Of a DNA stretch of 64,000 nt, positions 25,485 to 38,200 are shown piece by piece. This DNA comes from Litoditis marina (taxonomy: Eukaryota > Nematoda > Chromadorea > Rhabditida > Rhabditidae): assembly GCA_964036275.1 (NCBI GenBank), contig OZ038434.1, positions 27,637,511 to 27,701,510 on the forward strand. The letters are read 5' to 3'. The notes beneath the pieces were generated by a model that had not been told where the DNA came from, ran no database searches, and saw only the letters and a list, made by a program, of their open reading frames with translations. Position 1 is the first letter of the stretch. Each line of letters opens with the position of its first letter. The translations under genes and the position numbers were made by a program.

Positions 25485-26513
25485 CTGAAACAGAACATGA
25501 CTTTCGCGCGATAATTTATGGAAACCACTGCAAATTACTCGTGAATTCTATCGATTTCAAGAACATTGTGTTTTTCAACATTTGTTCGCAGTGTTTTCGG
25601 TGGAAATTCGTGACAAATGGCGTGTTTCGACCTCAAACGGAACTGTTTGTGACTTTATAGAGTGACACGACTTGGTTAATATATATTCATTCTGTATAGG
25701 AATTTACATACAACTTATGGTTAGAGGATGGTAATTACCTAACATGTCCCAAAGACCTAATGAGAAAGATAGAGAGGTGGTAGCAACCGCTTTCGAGTGG
25801 TTGCATGTCTCTTCTGCCGTTTGCCCGAGGTCACACTCTGACTGGTTAGAGACTCTTTTATCTCTGGGCTATCTTGCTCTCGGGGTCAAATCTGCGTCTC
25901 TTGTATCTACGCAGTCTTTATTCGACCTCTCGTTGTCTGTGCTCTCTCTTGTTAGTGACCGTAGCTAGGCGGCTAATACAATGTGTGACTATCTTATTTG
26001 AGGAACCAATACTTATTTGAAGTATACGTATTGGGACGTCGCAGCGGACATGATACCACTATCAAAACCACGGTTGGTGCTATTGAAACCTACCCAAGTT
26101 CGCAGCCTTTCTCTCTACGGAGCCCACATTTTTTGATATTCAGGGTACGCGAGAGATCATTTTCAGTCTGGAAAAACTCTACTTTTAGATCAATTCCAGT
26201 ACTTATCTCTTCTTAAAAACAAAGGGAATGCATTCACTTCACTATATTTGTAGTTTGATATTTGTAGTTGTGTAGTCACGTCATTCATTCGAGACTTACG
26301 CTAGGCTCACAGATCGAACTACACGTTGAAATCGGTCACATTATGCACATATTTCATAAAAAAACACTGAAATTTTCTGTGAACGACCTAATTATAATCT
26401 CTTAATATCATTTGTGAATTGATTTATCGATTATCAAATTACAACTAGAGGTATTCTTCATTAAAGGTATTAGTAGGGAGGACTTTCCATTGTAAGTTTA
26501 ACTTATATATCTA
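25485..26513. other. gap upstream of GGT-like gene, no exon recognised
   Basis: The missing first exons of the GGT-like gene should be here or beyond the repeat copy at 26514, but no block resembling the GGT N-terminus was seen. Two open + strand frames (25744-25968 and about 25998-26216) lack supporting splice structure. Confidence 0.35.
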
Positions 26514-28426
26514 ATTCATGAAAAAGTGGGGGCCCAACGACTGTGAGATTTGTCTTCTGCTGTGCGCCCCTTAGACAACTACTCTCAAATGGAGCAGCTA
26601 CTGCTACAAAAACCGAAAAATACTCATGTATAACTGTTAATTACAAACATACAAAAGTCGTAAAATATTTTCTCAAACCTGTAAACTAGAATCTACAAGT
26701 CACAGCTGCGAAATAGAGAACAACTGTTGAATAATATGCCGAACGTTATAGCACCTAGAATTGAAGTAATGATCAAAACACCAACCATTGTGCACAAAAC
26801 CAGGAACTCTATAATTAACTACATTGAGTTAACATCTGTGATTTGTAGATTCTAGTTTACAGGTTTGAGAAAATATTTTACGACTTTTGTATGTTTGTAA
26901 TTAACAGTTATACATGAGTATTTTTCGGTTTTTGTAGCAGTAGCTGCTCCATTTGAGAGTAGTTGTCTAAGGGGCGCACAGCAGAAGACAAATCTCACAG
27001 TCGTTGGGCCCCCACTTTTTCATGAATTTTTCTCTTTTTGTATACATGCCGTAGGTATGTGGTTTGATCTGTACGGTGCAGATAAAATTGTTTTCTTAAT
27101 GAACCACTTGCCACGTATTACTATCATTTGAGAAAAATATGACGTCAACATTGCAGTTCTGAGAACTTACTTTCTGCCCTCTGCCCTTCAGAATCCCAGA
27201 ATACGTCATGTTTGAATGAAGTATGAAGTTTCATCGTAAATTAACCATTTCTAAGAAACTTTCAGCATTCGAAAACATATTTCACGTCAATTTTTTGAAA
27301 GTTGACGTCATCTGGCCTTCTGATTTCCAGAATAAGTCATATTTAGATAAAGTTTTGTCGTTAATATACCATTTTTAAGATATTTTCAGCATTTGAAAAT
27401 ATATGTGACGTCAACTTTGCACTTTTCAAAATCGACTCCATCTGGTCTCCAGAATCCCAGAATACATCACTCTCAGATTGAGTTTCACCGTTAATTGACC
27501 CTTTCTAAGATATTACCATCGTTTAAAAATATATGTGACGTCAACTTTGCACTTTTCAAAATCGACGTCATCTGGTCTCCAGAATCCCAGAATAAATCAC
27601 TCTCAGATTGAGTTTCACCGTTAATTGACCCTTTCTAAGATATTACCATCGTTTAAAAATATATGTGACGTCAACTTTGCACTTTTCAAAAATGACGTCA
27701 TCTGGTCTCCAGAATCTCAGAATACGTCACTTTCAGATTGAGTTTCTCCGTTAATTGACCCTTTCTAAGATATTACCATCATTTGAAAATATATGTGACG
27801 TCAACTTTGCACTTTTCAATAATGACGTCATCCGGTCTCCAGAATCCTGAAGGACGTCAGGAAAAGAATACTTCATACTCAAATAAAAGTCACGATGGCA
27901 TCATACTTCAATTTTCGAGCAAATCGGTAATTGTTACTCTAAGTTACAATACAGTTTGAGTTGTCGACCGGACAGAGTGAGAGAGCGTGCTAAATGGAGA
28001 GACGCAGACACTTTCAGAAAAATGTCTATAACTTTGACTAAACCAATTTTTTCTTAATTTTTTTTTGCTCCGCGAGTGTTTGAGTAGGTATCACATGTCT
28101 TCCACAATTTTCAACGAAATCGGTTGAGTAGAAACACTTAAACTGGGTTTACTTTTCTTGTCACAACCCACCCACACACCCACCCACCCACACACGACGG
28201 AAGTTGGCGCTCTTGATGAAGCGCATGAGGTCATAACTTGGCTCAAACTTAACCGATTTTGCTCAAATTTGAAACACGGTTAGGGAATTAGCTATAGAAA
28301 ACAAGTACATCAATAAAAACGTTGTTTTGCAAATTTCAGCCTTTTTGAGCCGAAACTAAAAAAACGGAAGCGCGCATTAGCCGGACCAAAGACAAATCTC
28401 GCACAGCGCTTCGCGCTGCGCGCGAT
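26514..28426. mobile_element. 1.9-kb repeat, copy 2
   Basis: Differs from copy 1 by only scattered substitutions and small indels. Foldback arms lie at 26514-26699 and 26845-27025, tandem TGACGTCA units follow to about 27840, and the end is again CGCTTCGCGCTGCGCGCGA. Shared sequence stops abruptly at both ends (ATTCATGAAAAAGTGGGG and GCGCGAT), which defines the element borders. Confidence 0.85.
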
Positions 28427-28532
28427 AAGTGATCGGAAACATGTATTTCTCATAATAAGCAGAAGTTCAAGGCAAACCTATCCGTGCAAGCGAAGTTTCG
28501 ATTGAACAGCGTTTGCCTGCGTTTCGGTTTTG

Positions 28533-28640
28533 GTTATTATGTGGACCAATCTCGTGTCAACCGTCCATTAAAATGCAAATGAAAATTGGATTGCAGTTTA
28601 AAGGACTGAACCGTTGCGATTGGACCACATAATCGTCCTT
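28533..28640. mobile_element. ~110-bp MITE, TTATGTGGWCCAATC family (copy 1)
   Basis: Ends TTATTATGTGGACCAATC and GATTGGACCACATAATCGTC are reverse complements. The second copy is at 52111-52224. Confidence 0.75.
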
Positions 28641-28726
28641 CTTTAACATACAAAGACCAAAAACTGTCTGCTTAATTTAACGAAAAACATATATTTACTG
28701 CCGTTTTATGAGAAATTGAGAAATGC

Positions 28727-31660
28727 CTAATAAAGTACCATGGACTCCTTTCCTTGTCTGTAGAACCACAGAGTTGAAACGGCCGAGTCTGGGGCGGCGG
28801 TGTGGGGTTCCGTGATGGAGAGACACATCATTCCGTGCAACATAACGTGACGAGGATCTACATTTTGCATGAAAAGGAATCTGGAAATAAAACCAACTAG
28901 AAGTCAATTGAATAGACAGACACATGTGAAATTGGCATTTTAATGAGGCGTCGTGCCCTTTGTAATTGCACGTTCATAGATTCTGCTGTGTTTAACATGT
29001 TTCACGTAATTGTGCAATTGACTAACAGTAAATCTCTAATTGAACAAAGCTGTAGTTTTCAAAATTGGGTCACAAGCGGTATTTAATGCAAATCCTGCTC
29101 TATGGTTTTTCATGGATTGGAAACAGTCACTAGAAGTTGGTAGGCGCCCCACGTAGCCATTATACTAACTGATATCGAAACGACATGAAAACATGAAAAA
29201 CGGATAGTTCAGACCAGACATTAAGGATTTTGAGGTTGAAAACATACACTTTCATGAATATACGATGGCCATTACACAGATCTTTGGTTTCGGAAATATG
29301 CCTACTATATTAACCCCATGTTTACGTTACTTGTACATTGTCACTACAACTGTACGATACGAGACCGGCGAGCGTGTGTGCGAAAAAAAAGAAGTCAAAA
29401 TCTGTTCACTGGGATATGTTTGCATATGGCATCTGATGAATTGCTCACTTCATATAAATGGAGCACTCCAAGTTGTCAGACATGACCACAACACGCCTTC
29501 GACGAACGTCTCTCGCATGCGGAACTGGCCTTACTAGCTGAAAGAAGATGCTACATTAGAGAATACACGTAACACTCTGTGCAACCTAATGCCACCAGCA
29601 AATTGAGAAAATTACAGATTTTTGTTGCTCGTAATGGGGGGTTTTCGAAAGAAGTCAGACTTGAAAAAGTGTTACACAATGTGGTTTGAACTTACAAATA
29701 AACTGCTACGTTCACGATTCGAACAAAACCTGAATGTTCGTCAGACGCATGAACAAACACAGTAGCAGAATTCTTGTTAAAATGCTGGGTTTCTTTGATC
29801 TACACACTCTATTATCATTTTATCTACAGACTTCATCATTCTTTGATCTTCACACTCCACTACACGTTCGCCTCGCCGCGCTCAACCTACCCAGCTCTTT
29901 GTTGAACAATTAAGACTAACCTCATCAGCCGGAAATTGTTTGCTGTACATGTAGATTGTGATGCCGATTAGGACAATGAGAAGTGTGGTCAAAGCAACGA
30001 GTAGTAGCACACTGAGTCTGGAACGGTCGTTTTTAACAACAGTTGAAGTTTGGATATGGACTGAAACGTGGTGAAACATGTATATGTAATGGTGTACCAT
30101 CTGGAAACCTTCTTCCGAAACAATTGTGCTCAAAAGTTTCTGCGTAATCTAGTTTCAGAATCTCTCCCTGCTTACCGTTAAAAACACCGTATGAATTTTA
30201 ACTAGGGCTCCACAATGCATTGGTATAGCTTTGCTCTAATCATTCAGCAAACCACACTGATAACCTTCGAATACACTTTCTGACTTCAGTCAAGTTTTTG
30301 AGAAAGTCTCATTTGGTGTTAAGTTTTACCTGTACTCTTTGACGTTCTTTGGGCTGTTGTAATCGATAATTTCTTGTTTCAGCTCTACAACACGTTTTCG
30401 AGGATATTCGTTGCTGTTAGATTCTGGACAACAAAAAAAAACTCGTATTAAAATCATCAAAAATTTTCTCAAAATCGATAACTGAAGCTCTGTAACAGTT
30501 TAATACTGTATAGCTAGTACTCGCAAGTTACACTCATCTACCTAGGCACGTTTTAGAGTTCCAAAACTTCTTGTCAAGATTATTTCTTCAAAACAACCAC
30601 CATGCGTTTCACAGAAGCGAAGGCCGCCGGCAAACTTTTTCTCTCACAAAATGTCCTTTCGTATTAACAGGAAAAATACGAAAACTCACGCAGTGAGAAA
30701 GGAAAAAAAACGCGTTCACACAAACGTTCACACAAAGTACAAAACAAGTTAGGTTATTTTATTTCGAACAAAATATAATTGTGTCACTAGGACTTTTGGA
30801 TGGTGGTATGATTAGGTTAATGTGCTCAGTAAGAGATGTACTCAAAACCGTTTTCTCATACCGAAATTCTCCGCTAGAAGACGGTCAGTAAGTCTTTTCG
30901 TCCTGTTTTCATTTTCTCAGAGGGGTTCAACTGATGATGACCCAACCCTCTGAGAAAACCCAAAACCGTCTTGAATCAGGGTCGAAACGGTTTTGAGTAC
31001 ATCTCTTACTGAGCACATTAACCTAATCATTACAAAACAAGTATTCGCAGACTAGAAAACCCACTTTTGTATGGTTCGTCCAACTTCGTAGGACTGACTG
31101 GAAAAGAGCATGGTCATAACTCACAATATAAACAGATTTTTCATCGAATTTTCGAAGTGAATAACTGGTAAACACTGCAAAGTACACGAATTTAACTTTA
31201 AAATGAAATTTATCATGTGGATTTGGGAAAACACAACACTTACAGTTCCGTGAATGATACTCAGGAGACTTGAGATGAGGGACTTTTGGTGGTTGCTGAG
31301 GCACCGGTGGTTTTCCGGTTGCCACACCTAAAAAATACAACTTTCTAACTATTTCGGCACATTCGAGTTTGCGTTGGCTTTTGAGATATATACAGCGAAT
31401 AAGATTCTAGTAACAAGTTCGTGACACATTTTGTTAAGTGTTCGGGACTAAATCACTATTTTTGAAAACTGAATTGTTTTTTTCTAAACGATGGTAGGTT
31501 GAGCTATTGAACAGCTATCCTACGTTCATTCCAAATGGAAACAACTTAACAACTTTTTTTGCGAAACTCAAAAGAAATTTACAGTGATTGAATGATAATA
31601 CCTTAGTTTGAATCACTTTGAAATACACAATCTGAACATACTAGGTAAATCCATCGTCAT
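28727..31660 (-). CDS. type II single-pass membrane protein with polybasic site
   Basis: Seven exons: 31642-31660, 31244-31327, 31065-31097, 30330-30423, 29921-30017, 29449-29537, 28727-28880; 189 residues, all phases agree. The first exon encodes only MTMDLP and follows a TTTTTTTTAG acceptor (probable trans-splicing). A Pro/Lys-rich N-terminal stretch of about 75 residues precedes one hydrophobic segment (LSVLLLVALTTLLIVLIGITI), then about 85 residues that should be lumenal or extracellular. About 20 residues after the membrane lies RDVRRRRV, a good match to a furin-type cleavage site, which would release a C-terminal peptide of about 65 residues. Family not recognised; the order membrane anchor then furin site recalls BRICHOS-type precursors, but no BRICHOS domain fits between them. 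Two MITEs sit in its introns. Confidence 0.68.
28896..29030. mobile_element. ~125-bp MITE, CACGTG family (copy 2)
   Basis: CTAGAAGTCAATTGAATAG at the left and TTTCACGTAATTGTGCAATTGACTAACAGTA (read in two parts) at the right match the other family members. It lies in the last intron of the type II membrane protein, 15 bp from its final exon. Confidence 0.7.
30807..31031. mobile_element. 225-bp MITE with ~45-bp TIRs
   Basis: ATGATTAGGTTAATGTGCTC at the left is exactly reverse-complemented at the right end (to 31030). The arms continue through CTCAAAACCGTTTT. It lies in an intron of the type II membrane protein, about 35 bp from exon 3. Confidence 0.85.
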
Positions 31661-32296
31661 GATACGAATCAATCCAATCTTAGCTAAAAAAAACGAACCA
31701 ACTGAGATGGACATCCTCGACAAATGAATGGAAAACCGTGAGAAAAAACGCACTTTTCATCATACTTACTGAGAATTTGGCAGCGTGCCTATAAATTTCT
31801 CGGCTGATTTTCACCATGGAATTATCCAAAAACGTGTAAATTTTGTTAGCGGTTTTTCACATTCATTCGAACATGTAAATAGAAAATAAAATTTCTGGAA
31901 ATTTCAGGTTTTCTCAAAGAAATGGTTGTTCCAAAATCTTTGCATTTATTAAAAATATAGCATCAATGTTGTTTCCGCGTGGAACGAACTCCTCTTCTTC
32001 AGTTTATTAGGTGCCTAAATTGTTCATATTTAACCTTATCAATATAAACAATAAGTGCAAAATTCATAAAGATCAGTTTTGGATGAAAAGTGTACAAGAA
32101 ACATAAAAAAGTCCAATGAACGGATAACTTGAGAAAAGGGCTAATCTTGAATTCCTATTGCACTACTGTCGCCTCAAAGGTATTGGCCAACGCAAGTCGG
32201 CTCCAGACATAGGGTCAATACATAAACTGTACAATTAAAGGTTTATACCCAACTCTCCAATATATAAATATTAACAATAAATGATAAATATTTCAA

Positions 32297-35200
32297 TCAT
32301 CTCGTATACGGAACCACAATTCGCAGAAGCTCCTTCGAAAATGAGGTGAAGAACGGTAGTTCGATCTGAAACAAGTTCATTCTTGATTTTCAACTCAAAC
32401 TGGGCTGTAAACTGAACTTTGTCAGCAAGAAAGCAAACTGAAAGCAAATGCAGTAGTGCCACGCGTTTTCGAATAGTTTCAGCTTAAACATATTTGATGA
32501 CAACATTTTGAACTTTGTAAAAATCTCGAAGCGTTATCATTTCAAAACAAGCTCACGTAGTTGGTTTTGTGTTTTTTTTCCGGAAATAACTACAATGTAT
32601 GCTAGTTATTGGATCTTCGGTACCACCATTCAGTTTTGGTTGAGAAAAACTCACCACCGAGTTGGTTATCGACCCAATTAAAGCCTCCAACTGTTGACGC
32701 ATTGATGAAATTGCCTGAATTCAGTACATTCAATTAACAAAAATAAGTGTACTTTAATAGTACTATTGACGAAGTATGAAGTTACATATATTTGTCGTTT
32801 TCACAACATCAATAACGTTAGTATTTTGAGCACGTTCGTGAAATAAAAAAACAGTTTTTTTATTCAAAGCTGTACTTTCGGTTTTATTTCTGTCTGTATG
32901 TCAGAGCCAAAACACAACTGAGATTCGGTTATTTCTATGCTACTTAGGTATGTTATCTTCTCACTACACTTGCATGTGAATTGTCGAATGTTTCTGTTTA
33001 GCATTAACTCACAGAGAAGTATGTAGTTTGTAGTGTGATCGCCTTGACATCGCTGTAGCAGGATGCCAACATGTCGTTGACGAATATTCTCCCGTTGCTC
33101 GTGAGCGGAGAATAGATTCCCTGTCTCCGCGTGGGGTAGATCTCAGCCAGACGTTGTTGGCGGAATCTTCCCTACAAAACAGTTTTTAGTTTAGTAGTAA
33201 AATGTTATTCCCCTGTAAATAAGTTTATGAAAGCTTGATTTCGTTCGACAACAAATCTATATTAAGTTATAAGTTGTGTAACAAAACATGATGCAGCTGA
33301 TTTTTTCATACTGGTAAGCCTCGAAAGTGTGGGTGTCGATTATTAGACCAAAATAAAATGTAGGGTGAATTGAAAAATATATCGTTTCCATGAGAGTCCT
33401 ATCGTTGCTTTACCTTGTATAATTGACGGAATTCACCTTGAACGTGTTTTCTAAAAGAAAAATTATGAAATAAGTGGAATTTTATTCTCTTATTAATTCT
33501 GCAGTGTTTTATTCCTCTCATATTTCTTTGAACTACGGCAAATGCGGAATAACGCTCAGAAAAAGATAAGCCATATGGGGTTCGGAAGCGTGATACCCTC
33601 ACATTGGGAAAAACACCGTGTTTCGTTTCTCTTTCTGACCTGACCGTGGTTCAAAACTTTGTGTTTTTGCTCTCAAGGTTTATTTTGTGTTTCGTTGTTC
33701 GATTACCTTGTAAAGTAGGAACATACAGTCTCCTTTTTCCAACTCCTCTGCAAACACGGCTTCACTATTCACGGGAAGAGTATCAACATAATCGTCATAC
33801 CAATCTGAAATCAATTTAATTTTAGTAGAACTTCCACAGAAGGTGTCATATAAGTTTGTAGTTTAGTTGATTTCATGCACAAATTGAGCGTAGTCAGTTC
33901 AAGTTTTCATTACTTTGGTACCAATAGTACATGTCATTGCCGAGGACTCACTATAGTCCGTTCCACCAATCAGTGTCCTTCTACAGTAATCCGTCAGATA
34001 TTCAGAAAGGTTTTTCTAATGAATGGTTCATTATGTTGGTTTCAAACGTTCAGCGTTTGATAGACTTTGATTTTGATCGATAGCGTTTGATAGCAGAAGA
34101 TACTACGAAACTTGAAAAGAACCCAGAAACGCAAATATACCAAACTTTGACCTGGAAATTTGATCAGATTACTGTAGAGGGTTATAAGTGGGTGGAACAG
34201 ACTATACATCTTCTGCGTATTTCTGATCTATCCAGTCTCACCTGCTGTAAAATCATTAACCGCCGTTGCAGCATCAACTGTGTTTGTTGTTGGTAATGTG
34301 AACAACTATATAAAACCACAACTTACCATCACACTTGTTTCTGAATATCAAATGTCTGGCAGTCAGTCGAAGCGCTTTTCCGTACTCCGTAATAATGGTG
34401 GTAAAGACTTCGTACGCATCCGGTTCGCGATGCATCCAAAGGGTGACCGGCGCGAAATAGGTCTGGAGAGAGGGGTATTTTAAATTTTTGAAATAAGCAA
34501 CAGAAAATGAACAAAAACATTCAAACCATAGTTACGGTCATTTTTATTGAGACTTTGGCAGTGTGCCATTGAAATTTCCGAGCAGTTTTTTCACCATAGA
34601 GAGTTGTTAAAACATCCGAAAATTTCTGTACGCGGTTCCTAAGACCTGATACAACCTATACAGAAATACCTTCCAAGAAACATATGTTTCCTATGACAAA
34701 CGTTGAAGTGAATTTGTACTGGTATCTTGCCGAAGTCTCCAGCGTTTGATTGTCGAAAAGCGACGGCATCAAACTACAAACACAGAGCGCAATATACACC
34801 GTATAGTCATCACTGTGAAAAAGCAAATCCCTATACTAAACTTACGTCCGTGGTATTGGCGGTGAGCACGTAGTCTCCCACTTGCAACTCGTCCATTCTC
34901 TTTTTGCCCTGAGGCGTTGTGAGCCAGGTGTCCGTGGAAAAACAGGCCCCGCCTCCTCCTGAAGGTTTGAGATGTATTAACAAACTTTTGGTCAACAAAT
35001 GTTTTTTTCTATCTTTCACTAGACTGCAGTCTATATCATCACACATAAATTTCAATGAAACAGTTTCAAGCTATTTATACTGTCAATGTGCGCTTGTGAG
35101 TCTGTTCAAGTTCCATTCAGCGGACTGAATTACTGTGCATGATTCGCTAATCGGTTTTCTCGGATTGTGGAAAGATGTCCCGTACCTCCCCCGCCTGCTC

Positions 35201-38200
35201 CTGTACCAGTGCTGCCTCCTCCGGCCGGTACGAAAGGTGGAGCCTGAATTGTTTAGTTCAAATTCACCAATCAAAAACTATCACTAGTTGGTCAGCGAAA
35301 GGTTTGTACAATCAATACTAAGGTCGTTTATCTTTGAAGTCGGTTTTGTCAACTTGCAACGTGTATGGTCTGATTATTCGGAACAAAAAAAGGCAAGTAT
35401 TGTGAAGCATATGTTCTTTACGTTCCGTTTCTGTACTTGAAAGATGAATGAACGTTTATCGAACTTTTTTGGTCCGATACTCACAAAATTGGTACGGCCT
35501 GCGGTGGGCTAACTGTAGAGGCGCGAACTGCGACGAATGACTCATAGACATACTTACGTTCATAGTGCTCAAATATGTTAACTAAAGAACATCACAAAAC
35601 GTTTCACTGTAAAGCGCGTTCAGAGCAGTTTCACTGTTTGATTCAACTCACAAAATTGGGTACCGCCTGCGGTGGCGCAAATTGTGGAGGCGCGAACTGC
35701 GGTGGAGGTGGAGGTGGCGGTTGCGGTGGGGCAAATTGTGGTGGAGGTGGCGGTTGTGGTGGTGCAAATTGCGGTGGAGGTGGCGGCGGAGGTTGAGGTG
35801 GTGGGAACGGTTGAGGTGCTCCCAGAAATTCAGCAGGCACCGGCGGGGGCGGTGGAGCGGCCTAAAAAATCACAAACTCTACTTTTGTTCCAATAGAACT
35901 AAATTTGTTTGTTCTCTTGAACCTTACCGGTATAAGTGTTTTCTGAATATATCTCCAGTTCGAATACATGTTTTTCAAAGCAAGTGAATGCCAATATTAA
36001 CAATATTGATGTTGGAATGTTTCATATTTTTCATTCAACTGAATTATTCTAGGAAAAGCATTCCAAAGAGTTGTTAAAACTAGAATCAACCAAGTTCTAT
36101 AAGGAAAAATTCAACAAAACTGGAATTTACTCTTTATCGATAACCGACTTACTTGAACGGGTGGAACGATCACTGGTTCGGCAAATTCACCCGGGAGTGG
36201 AGGCTGAAAAGTACTCATTATTTGACAGAAATATTTTAGTATCATCACGTACAGAGAAAGCAACATGTATTATTCATTATAGTTTTCTCGTTTCATAGTA
36301 ATAAAACACTTCAAAAAGGAAAAGAAAACCCAACCTGTGAAAAACAGTACTCTTTGCCGATATGTAAAGCTCTCTTTTTTCACGTTACCCCTGTCAAGTA
36401 TAGTTTGTTTCACCCACTTATGACCTTCTACAGTAATCTGGTCAGGCTTTCAAGTCAACGTTCACTATGTTGGCGTTTTTGGATTTTCTCTAGATTTTGG
36501 TAGAGCCTTCTGAACGTTTACTACTACAAACCATGGGAGTTTAAAGCCGGATTGGTGAACTATTCATTAGAAAAATCCTCCTGAATATTTCACGGTTTAC
36601 TGTAGAAAAACATCGATTGGTGGAACAGACTATAAGTATGTTACCTGTGAACTGGATTGAAACGTGAGCGCGTGATACCCTCCAGCTGCCAGTTTACACG
36701 TGCGGTTGTTGTATCTGTTCGTGCTCCACGCAAAATCAGAGCGCGAGACGATTGTCTCGAATCTGGTGTTGTAGTCGCCTTGTACGGAACGAGCCAGCCG
36801 CTGGGAAGGTCAAAGATCACTATACCAATAAAGAGGTCAAAAATAGTTTCATTACTGGAAAGGCCGGAAGTTATCATACTGAATGCAGGTTTGATAAAAA
36901 CGCACGAGACCTGGTTCTCAAATTACTCGTTGCTACACTGTTTATACTGTAACTGTCATATATTTCCTGAATAAAAGAAGAACATTGAGAGAAATCTCAT
37001 GTCAGATGGGAACACTAATTTTATAGATGTGAGTTACTGTTTGTTTATTTTTTCTCAATTTTTCAACTACTTTTTGTTGACAAACCCTCGCAATAGATTC
37101 CGTGTCGTATTTGTTGAAACCTCCGCCTCCTCTCAAATCATCAACTTGTCGACCGATTTCGTACTTCAGTCGACCGTCGCAACAGGTTTGACCTAAAAAA
37201 AATGTCGATCAAGTTTCTAATCAATAGAGATTAGGACCTAACAAAACTATTCCTGAGTCACGAATTAGATTAAGGGTTCGCGTACTAGAAACCTGTAATA
37301 TTTCCCTTTCGAATGTTGCACGGTTAGAGTTGTTTTGTAAGAGCAGATACATCACTTTGTCTTTTCACGTGATCGAAGAGAAAAATAAATAGGGATGAAA
37401 TATGTTCATGTTGTAAAGTTCAAAAAAATGATACATTGAAGTGAAGAGGACTATACCTCCGTCCAGATAATTTAGCCCCTCGGGACAGTTGGTTGGGTCT
37501 GCTTCACCGTTGTCCGCATAATAGTCGGTGTGAAGAGGGTACTGAAAAGAGAAGGAATAGTCCCTTTCATACACACTGAGACCTGTTGGCAGCGTGCCAA
37601 GATTTTCGGATGACCGCTTCCCAGAGCAACAATAGGTATTCTAGAATCTTTTCGAAGTTCCGTGTTCTTATGAAACAGAACAACCCCTAACAGCAGTTTT
37701 TGAAAAGCTCCAAAGTGATGGAACATTTATTGACATGCTGCCTAATCTCAGAGGAATTGACCGAAACTATATAGTCCCGGTCATTCACACTGAGATTTGG
37801 CAGCGAGCCAGTAAATATTCTAAGCGTTTTTTAGCCACTCGGTTGTTTTCCAATGAGCTAAACTGCTGTTAGAGGTTTATTTCTGTTCCATGAGAACAAG
37901 TCAATGGAAAAAGTCTTTAGAAAACTCATAATTGGTATAAGAAATAACTATCCAAAAATCTTGGCACGATTGAGTGTCGCGATCGAATAAAAAGCACTGT
38001 GAATCTCCGAAATAGAACGTGTTATTGCATTTCCCTATACTTTGGTTGTTTACAGTACATTAAACGGAAAATATGTTGATTCGTTGTAGTAAACATATTG
38101 GAACGAAACTAAATCGATAATTTTCAATGTTACAATGCGTTCTATGCATTGTTTCCAACAAAATAAATGGATAAAGGAAAATGATGAAAAACTGACCGCC

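Noticed and set aside
33413..33449. Extra exon in the Hint part of the hedgehog-related gene
   Set aside because: It has an acceptor and donor but no frame joins both neighbours, while the neighbours join directly in phase 0.
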